6,918 nucleotides of DNA, from the NCBI GenBank assembly GCA_937974825.1, contig CALJVD010000172.1:1-6918 (forward strand), in the 5' to 3' direction. Below the pieces are notes generated by a model. That model was not told the DNA's origin, searched no databases, and saw only the letters and a list, made by a program, of their open reading frames with translations. This document shows, piece by piece, positions 5,894 through 6,918 of the stretch. Source of the stretch: an uncultured Oceanospirillaceae bacterium (GTDB lineage: Bacteria > Pseudomonadota > Gammaproteobacteria > Pseudomonadales > Oceanobacteraceae). How positions within the stretch are numbered: position 1 is the stretch's first letter; the number at the start of each line of letters is the position of its first letter. The translations under genes and the position numbers were made by a program.

Positions 5894-6721
5894 ATGAGAA
5901 ACTGGCTACTGCTAATTGCTGCAGTTACGACCCTAACTGCTTGCTCAACTACACCTACGGGACGTTCACAGCTAATGATCGTATCCCCTGAATCTGCAAT
6001 CGTTGAGTCTGAAAAAGCTTATATGAGCACAATGAATGAGTTGGATACGAATAAGCAACTAGTCACGGACCCAGCATGGGTAAATAGAATTCGCACCATT
6101 ACTGGTCGCTTAATCAATGAAGCGGTGGTTCAACACCCACAAAGCAAAGATTGGAAATGGAGTGTGGCAATTATTGATGACCCAAACACCCTAAACGCAT
6201 GGTGCATGGCCGGTGGTCGTATGGCGATATACAGCGGTATCGTTTTGCAACTTGACCTAACCGATGACGAAATCGCCCAAATTATGGGGCACGAAATTGC
6301 CCATGCCCTTGCTAACCACACTGCAGAACGCATGTCGCGTGCCACTATTATGAATGCCGGGTTAGCCGTCACTTCACAAGTAGTAGAAGGCAACCAAATG
6401 GCATTAGGCGGTGCTGCCATGGCAGCTAAACTGGCACTAGAACTTCCAAATAGCCGCACTGCAGAGTCCGAAGCAGATCGAATAGGCATTGAGCTAGCCG
6501 CACGTGCTGGTTACGCTCCTGAAGCGGCTGTAAGCTTATGGAAGAAAATGGAAAGTGCAGGTGGCGGTGGCACACCAGCATTCTTAAGCACTCACCCTTC
6601 TCCAAGTAACCGTGCAAGTGAGCTTGCTAAGTTAGGCCCAGAAATGCGTGCATTAAACCCCACCTTAAAAAAAGCGAATGTACACGCTGTTAAAATTGTA
6701 ACGTCCAGTAATGAGATATAA
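5894..6721 (+). CDS. M48 family metalloprotease lipoprotein
   Basis: Zinc metallopeptidase of family M48, related to E. coli LoiP and the BepA/Oma1-type proteases that degrade misfolded envelope proteins. The 275-residue protein has a lipoprotein signal peptide ending in the lipobox LTAC (Cys17, Ser at +2), so it probably sits in the outer membrane facing the periplasm. The catalytic motif GHEIAHALANH (132-142) gives zinc ligands His133 and His137 and the base Glu134. The third ligand is Glu191 in AESEADRIG. AWCMAGGRMAIYSGI (102-116) is the substrate-strand region and STHPSPSNR (232-240) the usual C-terminal motif. A TTG at 5882 is in frame, but the ATG at 5894 is preferred: GGAG (5884-5887) precedes it by 6 nt and the signal peptide then starts MRNW. 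A terminator follows 29 nt after the stop. Confidence 0.93.
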   Translation: MRNWLLLIAAVTTLTACSTTPTGRSQLMIVSPESAIVESEKAYMSTMNELDTNKQLVTDPAWVNRIRTITGRLINEAVVQHPQSKDWKWSVAIIDDPNTLNAWCMAGGRMAIYSGIVLQLDLTDDEIAQIMGHEIAHALANHTAERMSRATIMNAGLAVTSQVVEGNQMALGGAAMAAKLALELPNSRTAESEADRIGIELAARAGYAPEAAVSLWKKMESAGGGGTPAFLSTHPSPSNRASELAKLGPEMRALNPTLKKANVHAVKIVTSSNEI

Positions 6722-6750
6722 GCGCAGTTAATAGCTCGTTATTAAAGACA

Positions 6751-6784
6751 AGCCCTGTGGGATTCAACCCATGGGGCTTTTTTT
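6751..6784 (+). terminator. Rho-independent terminator of the M48 protease gene
   Basis: AGCCCTGTGGG (6751-6761) pairs with CCCATGGGGCT (6768-6778) to give an 11-bp stem with two adjacent G-T wobbles and a 6-nt loop ATTCAA, followed by a run of seven T (6778-6784). It begins 29 nt after the M48 stop codon and closes that single-gene unit. Confidence 0.9.
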
Positions 6785-6820
6785 CTGGCAAAGAAATACA
6801 AGTAGGGTATTCATTCGAAC

Positions 6821-6848
6821 CGAAACCGGCATTCACCCCGTCCTAGGG
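6821..6848. repeat. Intergenic repeat, copy 1
   Basis: A 28-bp element beginning cgaaaccggcattcacccc and ending cctaggg. Its first 24 bases are identical to copy 2, which starts 71 bp downstream. It is preceded by TTCG-AAC (6814-6820), which pairs only 4 bp with the CGAA at its start; copy 2 has a longer inverted arm. It lies after the M48 terminator and outside any recognised gene. Confidence 0.85.
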
Positions 6849-6873
6849 ATCGATGCGGCATTTGAGCCTACAG

Positions 6874-6901
6874 GCCGGTTTTCGTTCCATACGAAACCGG
6901 C
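6874..6901. repeat. Imperfect inverted repeat at the start of copy 2
   Basis: GCCGGTTTTCG (6874-6884) is the reverse complement of CGAAACCGGC (6892-6901) with one extra T, around the 7-nt loop TTCCATA. The result is a 10-bp stem with a single bulge. The second arm is the first 10 bases of repeat copy 2, so the repeat unit contains a stem-loop. No T-run follows directly, so it is not a terminator. Confidence 0.75.
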
Positions 6902-6918
6902 ATTCACCCCGTCCTGGG
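6892..6918. repeat. Intergenic repeat, copy 2 (runs to the window edge)
   Basis: A 27-bp copy with the same first 24 bases as copy 1, then ggg instead of aggg. The window ends inside or just after it, so its true end and any further copies are unknown. The 43-bp segment between the copies (6849-6891) shows no gene. Confidence 0.85.

Noticed and set aside
6821..6918. Possible CRISPR array from the two 27-28 bp repeats
   Set aside because: Only two copies with a 43-bp interval are present. The interval itself carries an inverted copy of the repeat, which a CRISPR spacer would not, and no cas gene is nearby.

Overview
The window reads as ordinary chromosome from a gammaproteobacterium, probably a marine one of the Oceanospirillales/Pseudomonas type. 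This rests on the ribH-nusB-thiL order, on NusB, ThiL and YbaK proteins that follow the gammaproteobacterial pattern closely, and on a class II fumarase resembling Pseudomonas FumC1. G+C is moderate to low by eye. The taxonomic guess is inference. No phage, transposase, CRISPR, toxin-antitoxin or defence genes were seen.

Layout. Positions 1-2901 (+) hold a compact co-directional run: the last codons of ribH, then nusB, thiL, a secreted SIMPL-domain protein, a DUF1653 protein and ybaK. Gaps are at most 28 nt and the last pair overlaps by 17 nt. The first genes serve flavin synthesis, rRNA antitermination and thiamine diphosphate synthesis; YbaK proofreads mischarged tRNA. pgpA, which follows thiL in E. 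coli, is not present; the SIMPL gene takes its place. Positions 2969-3400 (+) encode a small lipoprotein of unknown function with four cysteines in its mature domain. Its stop codon lies 1 nt from the stop of the convergent fumC (3402-4775, -). Upstream of fumC on the same strand is a membrane-anchored or secreted alpha/beta hydrolase (4843-5778, -).

The hydrolase diverges from a lipoprotein M48 metalloprotease (5894-6721, +). The 115-bp gap carries two good sigma70-type promoters placed back to back with overlapping -35 boxes, and a perfect 12-bp palindrome at the protease leader. The protease gene ends in a clear rho-independent terminator (6751-6784). The window then closes with the start of an intergenic repeat: two copies of a 27-28 bp element 71 bp apart, the second preceded by an inverted copy of its first part. 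This may continue past the edge.

No new multi-gene system is visible. The points most worth a second look are the 3' repeat, the orphan four-cysteine lipoprotein, the inverted repeat in front of fumC and the divergent promoter region.
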